64,000 bases of DNA from contig OU015567.1 in NCBI GenBank assembly GCA_907165135.1, forward strand, positions 14,699,001-14,763,000, written 5' to 3'. A model generated the notes under the pieces. The model saw nothing but the letters and a program-made list of their open reading frames with translations, did not search any database and was not told the DNA's origin. The translations under genes were made by a program, and so were the position numbers. Each line of letters opens with the position of its first letter. The first letter of the stretch is position 1. Shown here one piece after another: positions 1 through 12,238 of the stretch. This DNA is from Oikopleura dioica. Lineage: Eukaryota > Chordata > Appendicularia > Copelata > Oikopleuridae.

Positions 1-3000
1 ATTACGCCACTGCTGAATGGCGGGACAAGTACATCGACTACGAAAAGCTAAAAACACTTCTCGAAGAAGCCCAGACTGGCCACACAGACACATATCTCGG
101 AGATGACGAAAAAGAAAGGCCAAAACAGTAAAGCACTCTTCTGTGAACAAATAACCATCAAATTTATAGCAAAACGCTGCAAACCCCCGGAGACGAAGTG
201 TTCTTCCGGGAAATCGCCGAGCAGCTAGAAAAAGTCAACCATTTTTACAATGAGCGTTATTCGAAAGTGGTGCAAACGTTTAACGGACTCAAAAAAGATG
301 TTGAATTTTACAAAAATGTAAGCGCCTTTTCAACGGTATTAAAGCTAACGAATATTTAGCCAAAAGAAGAGACAGAAAGCTCAGGCGGAGTTATTCGAAG
401 AAGAAAGTTTCTTCGCGCTGAGCCGGAGAAAAATGCCATAAAGCCGAAATCGCTGAAAGAACTCAAGGCCAATTTTAGCGACTTTTACTTATCCCTCGTT
501 TTACTAGACAGATACCAGGTAAGCCGATATTAATCGACCTTTATAATTCCGCTTTTAGAAAATTAACTTCGATGGCTTCCGAAAAATCCTCAAGAAATTC
601 GACAAAAACATGTACAGTACTTACGGCGACAGCTGGAGAAAAAAGCACATCGAAAAAGAACGATCTTTCTATACGAACAAACACATTTCAAACCTATTGT
701 TGCAAACCGAGGTAAGCAACAAACTTTCGATCTTATCAGATCTTTCTTTCCAAAGTGACCGAAAAAATTTTAAAACCGTTTTTTAATGAGAGAATGGGAA
801 AATAATAAAAAGGCAGCGTCAGTCAGGAGTTAAAATTCAAATGAGAATCTTAGATGTCTACCATACAGGATTCATATTTTATATGTAATTGTTTTATCTC
901 AGAAATATCTCAATATTTAATCAAAACTCGCATAAGCCTCGTATTTCTGCCAAAGCAGAGGAATCGGCTACCCTCTTTCCTCCTCCCTTTTCACCAACAC
1001 ATGGGCTTACAGTAGTTTCGCTAACAACAGCATCGATTTCCGCATCTCTGATGAATGTTTCAATCCCCGACCAAGACTCAAAGATCGTTTTCTTTCTCAA
1101 ACAGCAATTGATGAGGAATCTGGCATCAAAAGCTATTCTACGCCAAAAAGGCGGAGGAGAGAAACTCTATCTTCTCGTTTCGAGTCTCGGACTAGAAGTG
1201 CTACGTTTGATTTTTCGGTCGAAATCAGCTTTACTTTGATATTTATAAAATACTGTTTCAGACCATTGTGGCAGAAGAATTAGAAGATGGCGACAGAAAG
1301 AAAGCCAGAAAGAAACTTGGAGTTCCGTCACTAGAATCAAAGGTAGAATGCTGCGCTTCTAGCTCTCTCTTCTATATTTATTTCAGGAGCTGAGCCAAGA
1401 CAAAAATGATTTCACTTTATTCCGAGTGGGGATCTTTCTCGGGATGGGACTCGTCGTACTATCTGCCATTGTTTTATCTATTTATCCAGCGAGGAGCTGT
1501 ATATTTGCCGATTCAATCTCCTCCCAGGACGATCGTACTTTATCACTAGAACGTACCTCATCATCAAACACTTCTTCCTTCACTGATATCTTTTGCGAGC
1601 AGAAAGACACAATCATTAGACTATACCGCCCAGGAATACTTCTTGGTAAGCTCCCTATTTTAAATGATGTTCGTAGTCGTTATTTCTAGCATTTTTCATC
1701 TTCTTGCTTGGATTTAACGTCTATGGCTGGCGCAAAGCAGGCGTCAACCACGTCCTTATCTTCGAGATCGACTACAGAGAGCATCTCGCGCCAACACATC
1801 TCTGGGAAGTCTCCTTCGTCATCGCCCTGACTTGGGCGCTGTCCCTTCTTGCCTTCATTCATAACCCCCTTGCAGACTATCTACCTCGTTACGCACACCC
1901 AGCTATTCTCTATTCTTTTCTCACGATCCTTATAATCTTTCCTCTTCCGGTAAGTCTTTCATCAACGCCTCCATTAATCAATTTTCCTAGATCCCGGGCC
2001 TGAGTTGTTACCGCAAAGCTCGATCATGGCTTGTCGGTCGATTCTGGCGGCTTCTTTTTCCTGGTTACTGGTCGGTTACCTTCGCCGACTTCTGGCTTGC
2101 TGATCAGCTGACATCGATGGCAGGCTTCCTCGTTGATATGGAATATGTGACTTGTTTCTACGCCGTGGATGGAAATATCAGCAACGGACTGTCCTGCTCG
2201 TCCACGAACATCAATGCTTCAAGCACGGACCAAAGTGTGATCACATACCGAATGAACGGAACGAGTCTGAAAACGGCAAACGAAAGCCTTACAGATGAAA
2301 AATGTCTCTGTGGAGAACTCGTCGGTGGCTCCGCCCTTGCTGGAGGAATTCAAGTTTTCTTGATGATGTGGCCGGCAATTATTCGATTTCTTCAATGCAT
2401 CCGGCGATATGTTGACTCTGGCAAACTCCATCCGCACATAACAAACGCTGGAAAGTACTCAACAACTCTGATCAAGGTGTTTATCAGCTATCTGATGGCG
2501 TACAGCCTTCGAAACGTTCCCAAAGACGATTCTTCGAAATTTGTCTGGGTGGTGGTGCTCTTCGTCGCCCATGCAATTTCGTCCTTTTACTCGCTTGTTT
2601 GGGACATCAAAATGGATTGGGGCTTTCTTGACCAAAGCGATGATTCTACCTGTGTTGGTGGATTACTTCGGTTAGAAATAGATTCCGGCAATTGTTTTGA
2701 TACATTTTTAGGGATCATTTGGTTTACGCAAGTCCGTGGAATTGGAAGTACTACGCTGCTTTTCTCGAAGATATTGTCTTCAGATTTCTCTGGACTTTAC
2801 AAGCATTCCATGTCCCTTATGTGAGCCCAACGCTACTCATGTTCGCCGAGGTCTTCAGGTAGAGAGATAGCTATTGCCAATAGCCTATTGGAGACGCTTA
2901 ACTTTTTTAAGGCGATTTGTTTGGAACTATTTCCGTCTTGAAAACGAGCATCTTAACAACTGTGGTGAGTTCCGTGCTGTCCGCGACATTACAGTCACTC

Positions 3001-3395
3001 AGCATCGGTAAGTCACTTTCACTTCATCGCATGAAATCACATCTTCTGTTCGATGCCCAGTACTGATTGTGTTTTTAGCAAAGAGGATCTAGAACGAATT
3101 GAAGATATCATGGATAATCGGATGGGTCCAAAGCATAGACGATTAATGTCGGACCCGAATGATAACCCAGTGTAAGTAGAGATTGATCAAGGGAGAAAGA
3201 TCAAGTTACTCATGAGCAAGAAAATTCAGGCCCGAAAGAGCAGATTATGAAAGGGATTCTCAACCGCGCAAGAGAGTCACAATGATGCCAGAAATGATTT
3301 CTAGCAGCGACGAGTCATCAGTCAGGCTACTAAATTTTGATAAAATAGAGCAGGAAAAAAAACTGTTGCAGGAACAAAGCATAGCCATTATATGA
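1..3395 (+). CDS. XPR1: XPR1-like phosphate exporter (SPX + EXS domains), 5' end missing
   Basis: Multi-exon gene already in frame at base 2. Exons I can support: 1-127, 170-317, 360-518, 559-711, 1262-1342, 1387-1645, 1690-1949, 1991-2670, 2712-2858, 2912-3007, 3079-3171, 3230-3395, all GT-AG. The first four exons encode the end of an SPX domain (binds inositol pyrophosphates; motifs such as [13 protein letters not shown]). Exons 6-9 encode several membrane segments and the EXS domain. The EXS end reads [20 protein letters not shown], a very conserved stretch of XPR1. The family exports inorganic phosphate across the plasma membrane. The tail is Ser/Asp-rich and stops at 3393-3395, 10 bases before an AATAAA-like site. 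The 550-base intron 712-1261 holds nothing I recognise. Family certain; the exact C-terminal end is less sure because a transposon sits directly downstream. Confidence 0.93.
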
Positions 3396-3605
3396 GAAAA
3401 CGACAATAAAGATTCATACGGCGCAGTTAGATTAAGTAGGGTCCGCAGGAGATCCACGAAAGCGATGAGAAGGGTAAGGATGAGCCTTTCAAAGTTTGTT
3501 TGAAAGATGAAGATGCAAAAAAAAGATGTCAAGGTTTTAACGGTATCTAAAGCAACACTTCTTATTATCAGTTATCGATCTATTTATCTTTCATCTACTT
3601 TTCTG

Positions 3606-6550
3606 GGGGTCGTCCGCTTTCCTAAGGATCACATTAGGTCCATATTCTCGGTGGGGGAAGGCGCCAAGCCGAGAGCAGGGAGATGCAACGTGCCCACCGC
3701 CATGTGCTAACTCCTGCCGAGGCAGCGACTCGGCCCAACTCGAGGCAGTCTCAGCGTGTGATGACTGAGCCTAAGGGCAAACATTGTGCACATTGAGCTG
3801 CTAATTAGGATCAAGCTCAACTGCGGATGAGCTGCAATTTTTGGGGATAAAGAGGACAAAAAAATAGAATTCCCTGAAAACATCCCCAATAGGGTAATTT
3901 GAGGTGCTGATTCCATTTTTGAAGTCAAAAATGAGTTTTAATGACAGGTTAACGAAAAATTGCCCCTCAAAATCCAGATAATACCTTGAAGGGCAGGATT
4001 TTTCGCTAAATTTACTGCCCTATAGACAAAGAGCCCATCATAATCCAGATAATACCTCTATGGGCAGTAATTCTCGCTAAAAATCCTGCCCTTACTGAGG
4101 TATTTTCTGGATCCTACGTGGCTTTTCTCTTCAGGGCGGTAAATTTGGCGAAAAATCCTGCCCTTTGAAAGATCTTTGATCTTGGATCTTAATTATTCTC
4201 TATGATGTTTAATTGACGATGAGAATCAGATGTTCGGTATAACTTCCGCCGCTATTAACAGCTGGCAATCACATATATAATTACTTTCCGTTTTCCAGTC
4301 ATCATAATTCAAAAAATGTCACAGTATGAAACAGCAATGAACTTGCTTCAAGACGATGAAGATGCAAAAGGTACAGATGAGCTGCCAGAGTTTTTGATGG
4401 TTACAAGTGGCGCCCGAATGAACTCAAGTTTAATCTTCTGGATGCGAATCGGAATCAATCCTTACGAATACAACGTTCTTGGACCGAACACGACAAGGGA
4501 AAGGCTCACCCTCATCTGCAAACATGGACAATGCTCAACTCCTGCTTCAAGACGATGCCCTGCTCGCTGTTATCTTCGCGTCAAGAATCCAGACATCATC
4601 GAAAGCAAGCTTGGAAAGAAAAGACGGCGAGATGGAAGCTTCTACGATTGTTTTCGGCATTCTCTCAAGAAAGACATGGAAGAGTCCCGCGACAAATCCA
4701 ACTACGAGGTTGAAATTTTCGAGTCTCCTGCTGTCCATAATCATCCGCCTCCAGCTGATCTCTCACCACTTCAAAAAATCTTCAAGGAGAATTCAGTGAA
4801 GCGCTCTCTAGAGAAGAAACGTGTCGAATACGATCGAGAATTCGAAGCCTTACCAGACTCATTCAATGCAGACATCAAGAAAAACATCGCTGGAGAAGAA
4901 ACCTACCAAAAGAAACTCATCTCTGCTCGCCTCGCTCGACGTTGGACCTCTCCTCAAGATCAAGTCGCTTTGGGATCAACAACGATGCTTCTACACGATC
5001 CTTCCGCAACCAAGCTGTATGCGAAGAACTCCATCATCGAGCAATTTCTTCTCTCTGAAATCAACACTCACGATGGCCTGCCGATCAAGATCTGGGGACT
5101 CGCAAGCGAACTTCACCTCCTTCACGATAAAGACGATCCCTGTTTTATCGATGGAACATTCAACTTCTGCAGCAAGCTCCCCTCCGAAGGATACGTACCG
5201 AGTCGCCTTCAATGAGGTTCGCCGGCTGTACAAGGAGCACTATGGCCACGAGCTTCACATCGACAACTGGCGCGTCGACTACGAGGGCAATCCAGCAAAA
5301 ATCATCAGAGAATTCTGGCCCTACGCTCTCGTCTACGGTTGCCAGTTTCACTACGCCAAAGCCATTCTTCACAACTGGGCACTCAAACTCGGCAGCAAGA
5401 AATTGGTCTACGACAAGGAGCTACGAGCGCAGATCCTCAACATCTACCTTGGGATGCCTTTCGTCGATCCAACCATCGTAGCAGAAGCCATCCGAAAGCT
5501 GGAAACCGAGCTCATCCCATCTCTCTGCCCTACGAAGCGATCGAAAGTTGTAGCCTTGCACAACTACTTCATCAAGACTTGGGTGAACAAACGCCATGTG
5601 AATGCTGACTGGAATCTTCATGCTCTTCTCAAGCGAAACGACACATTTTGGACGACCAACCAGAGCGAAGCCCTTCATTTGTCGCTCAAAAAGTCCTACA
5701 AAACTCCTCCACCAACCATCCGCGTCGCCTCAGAGGTGCTTCACGATTACAAATCTTTCTTCCGAGGAAAATACGCCAATCGTCAACTTGTCCCAAGAAA
5801 ATTAGACTCCCTGGAACGAGCAAGAAACATCATGTTCCACCATTCAGAAGTTGAACGTCAATCTTCAGCATGGAAGTTCGAAAATGCCGTCTCTATTTGT
5901 CGCCAGTTTAGCAGCAACGAGAACCTCGCCACGAACATTCTTCATTACCCTTCTGCTTTTGTAACTGATGAACTTGTTTACACTGTGCTTTAACTGATAT
6001 TCGAATACAAAATTTGTCGGAAAACTCTGTAGCTTGTTTCTTGAAATCGAAAAAAAATCAGTAAGGGCAGGATTTTTAGCGAGAATTACTGCCCATAGAG
6101 GTATTATCTGGATTATGATGGGCTCTTTGTCTATAGGGCAGTAAATTTAGCGAAAAATCCTGCCCTTCAAAGTATTATCTGGATTTTGAGGGGCAATTTT
6201 TCGTTAACCTGTCATTAAAACTCATTTTTGACTTCAAAAATGGAATCAGCACCTCAAATTACCCTATTGGGGATGTTTTCAGGGAATTCTATTTTTTTGT
6301 CCTCTTTATCCCCAAAAATTGCAGCTCATCCGCAGTTGAGCTTGATCCTAATTAGCAGCTCAATGTGCACAATGTTTGCCCTTAGGCTCAGTCATCACAC
6401 GCTGAGACTGCCTCGAGTTGGGCCGAGTCGCTGCCTCGGCAGGAGTTAGCACATGGCGGTGGGCACGTTGCATCTCCCTGCTCTCGGCTTGGCGCCTTCC
6501 CCCACCGAGCCACTGGCCATATGTGATCCTTAGGAAAACGGACCCACCCC
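3606..6550. mobile_element. Mutator-like DNA transposon (MULE) with 493-base terminal inverted repeats
   Basis: Bases 3606-4098 and 6058-6550 are near-identical inverted copies; both outer ends start GGGGT followed by a TCCG(C/T)TTTCC block. A 7-base direct repeat TTTTCTG flanks the element (3599-3605 and 6551-6557), which I take as the target-site duplication. The inner parts of both arms carry imperfect hairpins built on GGGCAG...CTGCCC (about 3990-4022, 4055-4091, 6064-6094, 6135-6166), with one more copy on the left inside the element (about 4135-4166). Between the arms lies a transposase-like reading frame. The size (2945 bases), long arms and FLYWCH/MULE protein together support the Mutator superfamily. 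Confidence 0.9.
4316..5993 (+). pseudogene. MULE transposase with FLYWCH/WRKY-GCM1-type zinc finger, frame-broken
   Basis: Two overlapping frames carry one protein. The first (4316 to about 5180) starts MSQYETAM, contains Cys residues and an HNH motif (AVHNHPPP) of a FLYWCH/WRKY-GCM1-like DNA-binding finger, and reaches the first catalytic Asp block (FIDGTFNFCSKLP). The second frame (from about 5190 to the stop near 5993) resumes at DTYRVAFNEVRRLY, then gives the FHYAKAI block and a long helical C-terminus. In MULE transposases roughly 25-30 residues normally separate those blocks; here they are missing and the frame changes, so a small internal deletion near 5175-5195 broke the gene. No splice sites explain the junction. 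The copy is probably not autonomous but may be mobilised by an intact relative. Confidence 0.82.
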
Positions 6551-7004
6551 TTTTCTGCACTTACGAAACTGGTGAAAATTTAACAATTTTTGTAGATCTT
6601 CTACCTCACCATTGCCAACTTCATCGGACGAAGAAAACGCTCCTCTCTTGTCTTGAGCCTTTGCCGTGCGCAGAGGCTTCTAAGTTCATCATCTTCTCAA
6701 GTTCATTTGTTTTCATACCTTTCCTTAATTTTTAAATAAGTTAAAATACAAATATATATCTAGAATACATCTCATTACACAATCTTCCACTGTACCTAAT
6801 GATCTTATTTATACTCAAATCTGAACATCAAAGAATTTTTTTTTAAGTTTTTCTTTTAAAAGTTGCCTATTTTTTATGTTTAGCTTCAACATTATTGCCT
6901 CAGTACTTCTTTTCGGTGCATTTTCAAAGTTTTATTTATGTTGCGAATCGACTATCTACTATTCGAATTTCGAACTGGAATTTATTTTTTTTTCTCTAAA
7001 AAGA
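6551..7004. other. Gap between the MULE and the Nudix gene
   Basis: AT-rich. After an acceptor-like site (TTTTTGTAG ending about 6596) a short open stretch encodes a Ser/Asp/Glu-rich peptide ending at a TGA near 6648. It resembles an acidic exporter tail and could be a stranded XPR1 exon, but this is weak. Nothing else is recognised. Confidence 0.3.
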
Positions 7005-7656
7005 ATGAGTGAAATTGTAAGAGCTGCGGGTCTGCTGATCTTTCGAAGAGCTAGGGAAATTGAATTTCTTCTGCTGAAGGAAAGGATATAAAAAGTTCAT
7101 CACTTGGGCGTTAATTGAGGTTAATTGTTATCCTGGCAAGGCAAACTACGGAAAGCGCCACTGGTCGATTACGAAGGGACATGTTGGAACGGTATGAAAA
7201 GGTTACATGTTTCATAAAATTATTCAACAAACTTGACTAACCAGAGAAAGACCCCGGCGAAGGTAACATGCGTTCTGATAATTCCAGACTGACTATTGTT
7301 CATAGACGAGTTTAAAACAGCGCTGCGTGAGACGGAAGAAGAAGCGGGCTTAAAACAATCAAACTTGAAGATTTACGAAAAAGAGTGGACCCTACGTTAC
7401 GATGTCAAAAGCCATATCGATGGAATCGTCAGACCAAAAACTGTTAGAATTTGGCTTGCAGAGCAAATTTCTGGCGCTGCTGTTCTCTCTGAGGAGCACA
7501 GGTTTGTACCTTGCACTTTTTTGATCCTTTGAAAACGATATCTTCAGCGAAATGTCCTGGGGAAACGAAGAGAAAAGCTGCCACCTACTCTCTGACTATC
7601 AAGACATGCAGGAGCTTGTTCATGACGCTGTACACTTTATCAAAAGTAACGAATAA
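7005..7656 (+). CDS. NUDT2: NUDT2-like Ap4A hydrolase (Nudix)
   Basis: Five exons: 7005-7079, 7141-7191, 7247-7262, 7306-7501, 7548-7656, summing to 447 bases (148 residues; human NUDT2 has 147). The start MSEIVRAAGLLIFRR and the block HWSITKGHVG match the diadenosine tetraphosphate hydrolase family. The complete Nudix box is assembled across three exons: GTKDPGEDEFKTALRETEEE followed by AGL, fitting Gx5Ex7REUxEExGU. The enzyme would split Ap4A to ATP and AMP in the cytosol. Intron 1 (7080-7140) has no GT donor: it starts GAAAGG and ends AAG, a GA-AG intron, and only this choice rejoins LLLK to ANYGKRHW in frame. An AATAAA overlaps the stop codon. Confidence 0.92.
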
Positions 7657-10553
7657 AATTCTCATGGCAACTCTCTATCGACTATTCTTAGTGCCCGCCG
7701 GACGAAGAAAAAGTCTTCCTTGATTTCAGTTTTTTAAAAACATCATGTGCATGTGAGATCCTAAGGGCAGTAGCGTGGTTGGGAGACCAGAGGGGAGGTC
7801 ATTCTTCATTCATATGAGTTTTTGGCTTGCGTAAAATGACGTTGCTTTTGTGTACAGGAAGCGAACCATTTACCGAAATTTTTTTAACTTAATTTATGCC
7901 TCTGTAAAATACATATGACGCCAAGAGAATCGCATCGGCTATCTGGAGGAGGTAAATGATATTCTTTTGAGCTTTATAAAAGCCCCTTTGATCCGAGTTA
8001 ACAAGCGCCTTAAAATAAAGATAAGTATATTTTCCCCAAAATACCATCAACCCGTAAAACCAGCGCAGTGAAGTATAAAAACCAGTCAATTGTTCTATAC
8101 TTTCGGTGTAATTACTTTTATAAGAGTAGTGAGGTCTTTTACGACGTTCTGGATTATTTCTTCTTTTGGAAAGATATAGCTTCAGATCCCAAGTGAATCA
8201 CAACGCAAGCTTTTCATTCAATTTTTTTTACAAAATAGTCACAAAAGATTTCGTCAGAGAAAAAAATCGGCAAGGAAAAAGGGTTCAGATTATGAGACGA
8301 AATTGACGTAGCATTTTATTTCCTGTGTTTATGGATTGACGTGAATTTCAGGAACATCTTTAAATTTAACTCATTAACGCGTTATATGAAGACCTAAATT
8401 TTAGTAAAAAAAGAAGCTTTCATTTACCTTGATCACTTCAAACTTAGTCGCGGAAGCGTAAAATGATCAGAATATTCGAAATTTTACGCAACTGCTTTTG
8501 TTCTCTAATGCCTTTGTCCCTGCCTTGCCCTGGGCCTGTGAGTGAACCCTAGAAAAAAGTGCGCGCCCCTGATCAATGCAAAAGATAAATTGTCTAGCAG
8601 TACAGTTACGAGGAGGGCGACTGATCGAGAATCTGTGCCATTGATGCTTTATTTCGGTATGTCAGAATAATTACGCTTCCAATTAGGCACATGAGCCACC
8701 AGGTTCATTAAAATTTAGAAGCTGTTAGCAGCCCACGAACATTTTGTTGAATTGTTACAAAATTACCCCGAAATAGTTTTTTATTGAACTAAAAATTTGA
8801 TTGAATATTTGGTTTTCATCCCGGGATTCAACTGTTTTTGTTATTTAAAATAAGTAGCAAGTACTGTTTGAATGAAAAAATCATGAAGGATTCGAGGGCG
8901 AATCAAAGAGTTCACTCAAGAGCTTGTATAATTGAAGAGATTCTTGTTCGGGAGTGAAAGATTGAACACGCTCTTAGACTGCGCCCCAACTGAAGCGGTA
9001 GATAGCATTTGAGCCACTTTCAGTAGCGATTTATATGTTGACCCTTGCTAGGTGAGCTGGATAATGTCACTGTAATAGGATCAGTGTGGACAATTTGTAC
9101 AGTCTCTCGCCAGCTGAAAACACTCATTATAACCAGCACAAGTAGCTTCAATGGGCCTTGGATTTCAAGGCCTAATCCTGGCCAGTGTGTTCCTCTCTTT
9201 ATTATATTTCTGCTCATTGTTACACTGTCGTTTGGGCACACACCAACAAAGAGCTTTTCGCCGCTGGACAGAAAGTTAATTTTATTTTTAAATGCTTTTG
9301 GGTCAAATCAGAAGATTGACGCTTTTTTTCGATTAAGATTCTGATTGAGCTCTGGCCTTTTCCTTTTCAGGGACTCTTGAGCCTCTTTACGGTCTATTCT
9401 TTCAAAGAGATAGTCTTCCTTGATTTCAAAAAGCTGGGTACCGAAACACAGAGAGTTCAATAAGGAATAAAATGTGCTTGGACGTCAAATACTCTGGGAA
9501 CGTCAAGTCTTACGTACTTTACTATTTGTTTGTTACTTTACTTTGTCGCAAGACTGTAGACTCTTTGATTGCTTTCAAAAGAGGCTACTCCTGCGCCAGT
9601 GAAAGAGACTTGAGAGAGAAGAGATTTAATTTCTATCCCTCATTATCGTTTTTCGGGAATAATCAATGCGCGCGGGCTATTCTGACACTGTATCCAGAAT
9701 TTCTATAGTTATCTTCTGCTAGCGAATTGCCGCGGGCGAGTGAGTCGCTGAGATTGACCAACTGAGGGCGGCCAAGGGATGAGGAGTAGTGAGACAGCGG
9801 CGTTCCCCAGGGACCAGAATTTCTCTCAAATCGTCCCGTTTGAGTAATTGCGCCCCGTGCCAAAGTGCAGTTAGTTGCTGACAAGCTGACTGAAAATCAC
9901 TCTGCCCCGGCGAAAGAAAATACTGAAAAACAAAGCCTCCGTTTTCCCCTTTTTTAAATGTTCAGATCGAGCTGACAGAAAATTTCTTTTAGAGAATAAA
10001 TTGATGATGAAAAATTTATGACCCAGTGAGATATCGACTCGGTTTGGCTGTATTTGCAATACAGTTTTCTTATTCAGAAGAAGTTATAAATGATGTGGAT
10101 TCAGCTCCTTCTGAATCTCCAGTTACAAGTACATTCATACGACGCGCACTCGTACAGTAAAGGTACTGGATGCTAAATTTGGGTGATTCCAAACGATTCC
10201 ATGATTTTAGCTTTTTAAAATTCGCAAAATTATGGGATGTGGGAGTGCGGGTGCTTGGAAAAGTATAAAAGCGCTGATTTGCTGCGGTAATCAAGATTTA
10301 TTGTTAGAAGCTATTAGAACTTGTTGTTGTTCAATATTTACACTTTCTCGTTTTTATGTGTTTTTCGTAACCCTCGGGTCAGTCATGTTCGCCAATAGAG
10401 GTAGTTTCAGTAAACTCGCCTGACGTCCGGACAGATTTTGTGTAACAAGTAGAAATAATTGATTTTCGCTTTGTAAAATCAATTTGAAAGAATGATATCC
10501 ATGTTATTCATAATTAACTTACCAGTCTAAACGCCGCTCTTTAAGAACTCCAG
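7657..10553. other. Long intergenic stretch, no gene supported
   Basis: About 2.9 kb. Open frames here (for example on the minus strand at 7889-8089 and plus at 9045-9344, 9472-9708) lack family features and are AT-biased. Two copies of a 15-base motif TCTTCCTTGATTTCA lie at 7714-7728 and 9414-9428. A TATAAAA box at 10264-10270 could serve the phosphodiesterase gene, whose first exon(s) I could not find and which may lie here. Confidence 0.5.
10264..10270 (+). promoter_or_regulatory. TATA-box candidate
   Basis: TATAAAA about 290 bases upstream of the first recognised phosphodiesterase exon, next to an ATG-containing open stretch. The link is positional only. Confidence 0.3.
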
Positions 10554-11973
10554 CAGACACAATCTGGCAGCTCGAGCAACGAGGAGGACTGTAATTTTCC
10601 CCTGGCTCGTCTGAAATCGGAATTCGCTTCGGTCCCGGAGGCGCAAACATGGGACTTTGATATATTCGAATATGCTTCTACGCATCCTGAAGATTTCATG
10701 ACGCGTATTACTGGCTTCGCTCTTGATCATTTAGGATCAGTTAAAAGTCTTAGACTTGACCACAAGGTACATTTTCTTATAAAACGTTTCTTTGTATTCT
10801 TCAGCTTTTATCCACATTCATCGCCGACATCCAGCGCTCCTACCTCGACCATGTCCCTTATCACAACGCTGTCCACGCCACGGACATCGTACAAGCCGTC
10901 TTCTACACACTCACCTGCGGGCAAGACGGCTTCCGCCTTCGGGATCTCCTCACGGCCGACGAAGCATCGGCGCTCATTTTCGCCGCATTAGGACATGATA
11001 TCAATCATCAAGGTAAGTAGCGCTTCTCCAAGGAATATCCCGGATCCAGTAGGATTGCGCCCTCGGGAGCGCCTTTTATAGCCGACCTGCCAAAATAGAG
11101 ATTATGCGCAATGAATGCGATCTGAGACGGGCTTCTGACGTGTTTAATCCTCTTCAAACGATAATTAGTATCAATATGGCTTCAATGTATGTATTACAGG
11201 GTTGACGAACTTCTTCCTGCGAGAGTCAAAACACGAGCTTGCTCAAATTGACGAAGAAAATCCAAACGAATCCATGCATTGGCGAGTCTTTAGCGATAAG
11301 CTTGCTCAATGGGTAAGTGAGCCCAGCAGCCAAAGGATGAGTCCGCTTATGCGCCATTTTAGAAGGTATTGGATGATCTAGAGGAGAATCGTCGTGAGAG
11401 ACTAAGGGAGATGATCCGCGAGCTCATCTTGGCCACGAATATGGACCATCACGCCAAGATTCTTTCTGACTGGAAGAGATTGGAACCACAATTTACACTT
11501 GACAATCCTGAGCATAGAATGGCTCTTATGCAATATGTTCTGAAATTTGCAGATATTTCAAATCCCGCAAGACCAAAGGTATTTTATTTTAGTGGGCTGT
11601 ATCTAATTTCGAACTGTTTAGATATTATATGATAAATGGACAAGAAGATTGAGAGAAGAGCTTCATCAGGAAGGCGACAAAATGAAAGAAATTGGCCTTG
11701 AACCAGATCATGTAAGAAGACCTAAAGCTTATTGTTGATCAGTTACCGTATTTGTTCAGACGAGAGATAGATCGCATAAATCAGCAGTGAGCAAAGTTCA
11801 GTGCTGGTTTATCCAGCACCGAGTAGTCCTTTACCTCAAAAACATCAACAAATTTGGACCTCAGCTTCCCGAACCAGAGGTGAATCGAAAACTCTCTTCC
11901 TTGATTTCACCTCATTTCTTAGGCTCAACTTGAAAAAAATCTAAAAGACTGGAAAAAACGCCAAGCTTGCTAA
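10554..11973 (+). CDS. 3',5'-cyclic nucleotide phosphodiesterase (class I), N-terminus not found
   Basis: Exons 10554-10766, 10805-11012, 11200-11312, 11363-11578, 11622-11711, 11760-11879, 11923-11973, all GT-AG. The catalytic domain is clear: PYHNAVHATD (the HNxVHxxD signature), the metal-binding HDINHQG, LATNMDHHAKI and FADISNPARP, then YDKWTRRL.EEL.QEGDK. These residues bind the two catalytic metals that hydrolyse cAMP or cGMP. It is divergent: the usual LENHH block is replaced by NESMHWRVF, and the CDR motif by TRDR, so I cannot place it in a subfamily (PDE1/7/8/9 all partly fit). The start is unresolved; the first exon begins at an acceptor CCAG. The last intron contains the 15-base motif 13 bases before its acceptor. 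Confidence 0.85.
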
Positions 11974-12238
11974 AACTTCTACTGTCAAAACAGAATGTTA
12001 TATCACGACCCGCACTTCAACTCGACCATCACTTCAACTCAACAGCTCAGAAAACACTGCGACATCGTTCTGAAATTATTCTATTCCAAAATCTACTGTA
12101 TGTTCCGCGATAGTTCCGGTTCCCTTCTTTTATCAACAGGATGTACATTTTCTTAAAAATAATAAAAGAAACCTTGCGTTCAGATCAAAAGCTCTTTTTG
12201 TCTTTCAGAATCAGATTTTCCTATTTATATTTTCATAT

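Noticed and set aside
889-1239. Plus-strand frame inside an XPR1 intron
   Set aside because: The XPR1 exons on both sides join without it; no domain is seen.
5160-5220. An intron explaining the frame change in the MULE transposase
   Set aside because: Conserved residues expected between the two blocks are absent from the DNA, so a deletion is more likely than splicing.
7889-8089. Minus-strand 66-residue aromatic-rich frame
   Set aside because: AT-rich, no neighbours or signals, no recognisable family.
10232-10423. Plus-strand frame starting MGCGSAGAW as a possible first exon of the phosphodiesterase
   Set aside because: No donor joins it in frame to the first supported exon; kept only as a possible promoter-proximal region.
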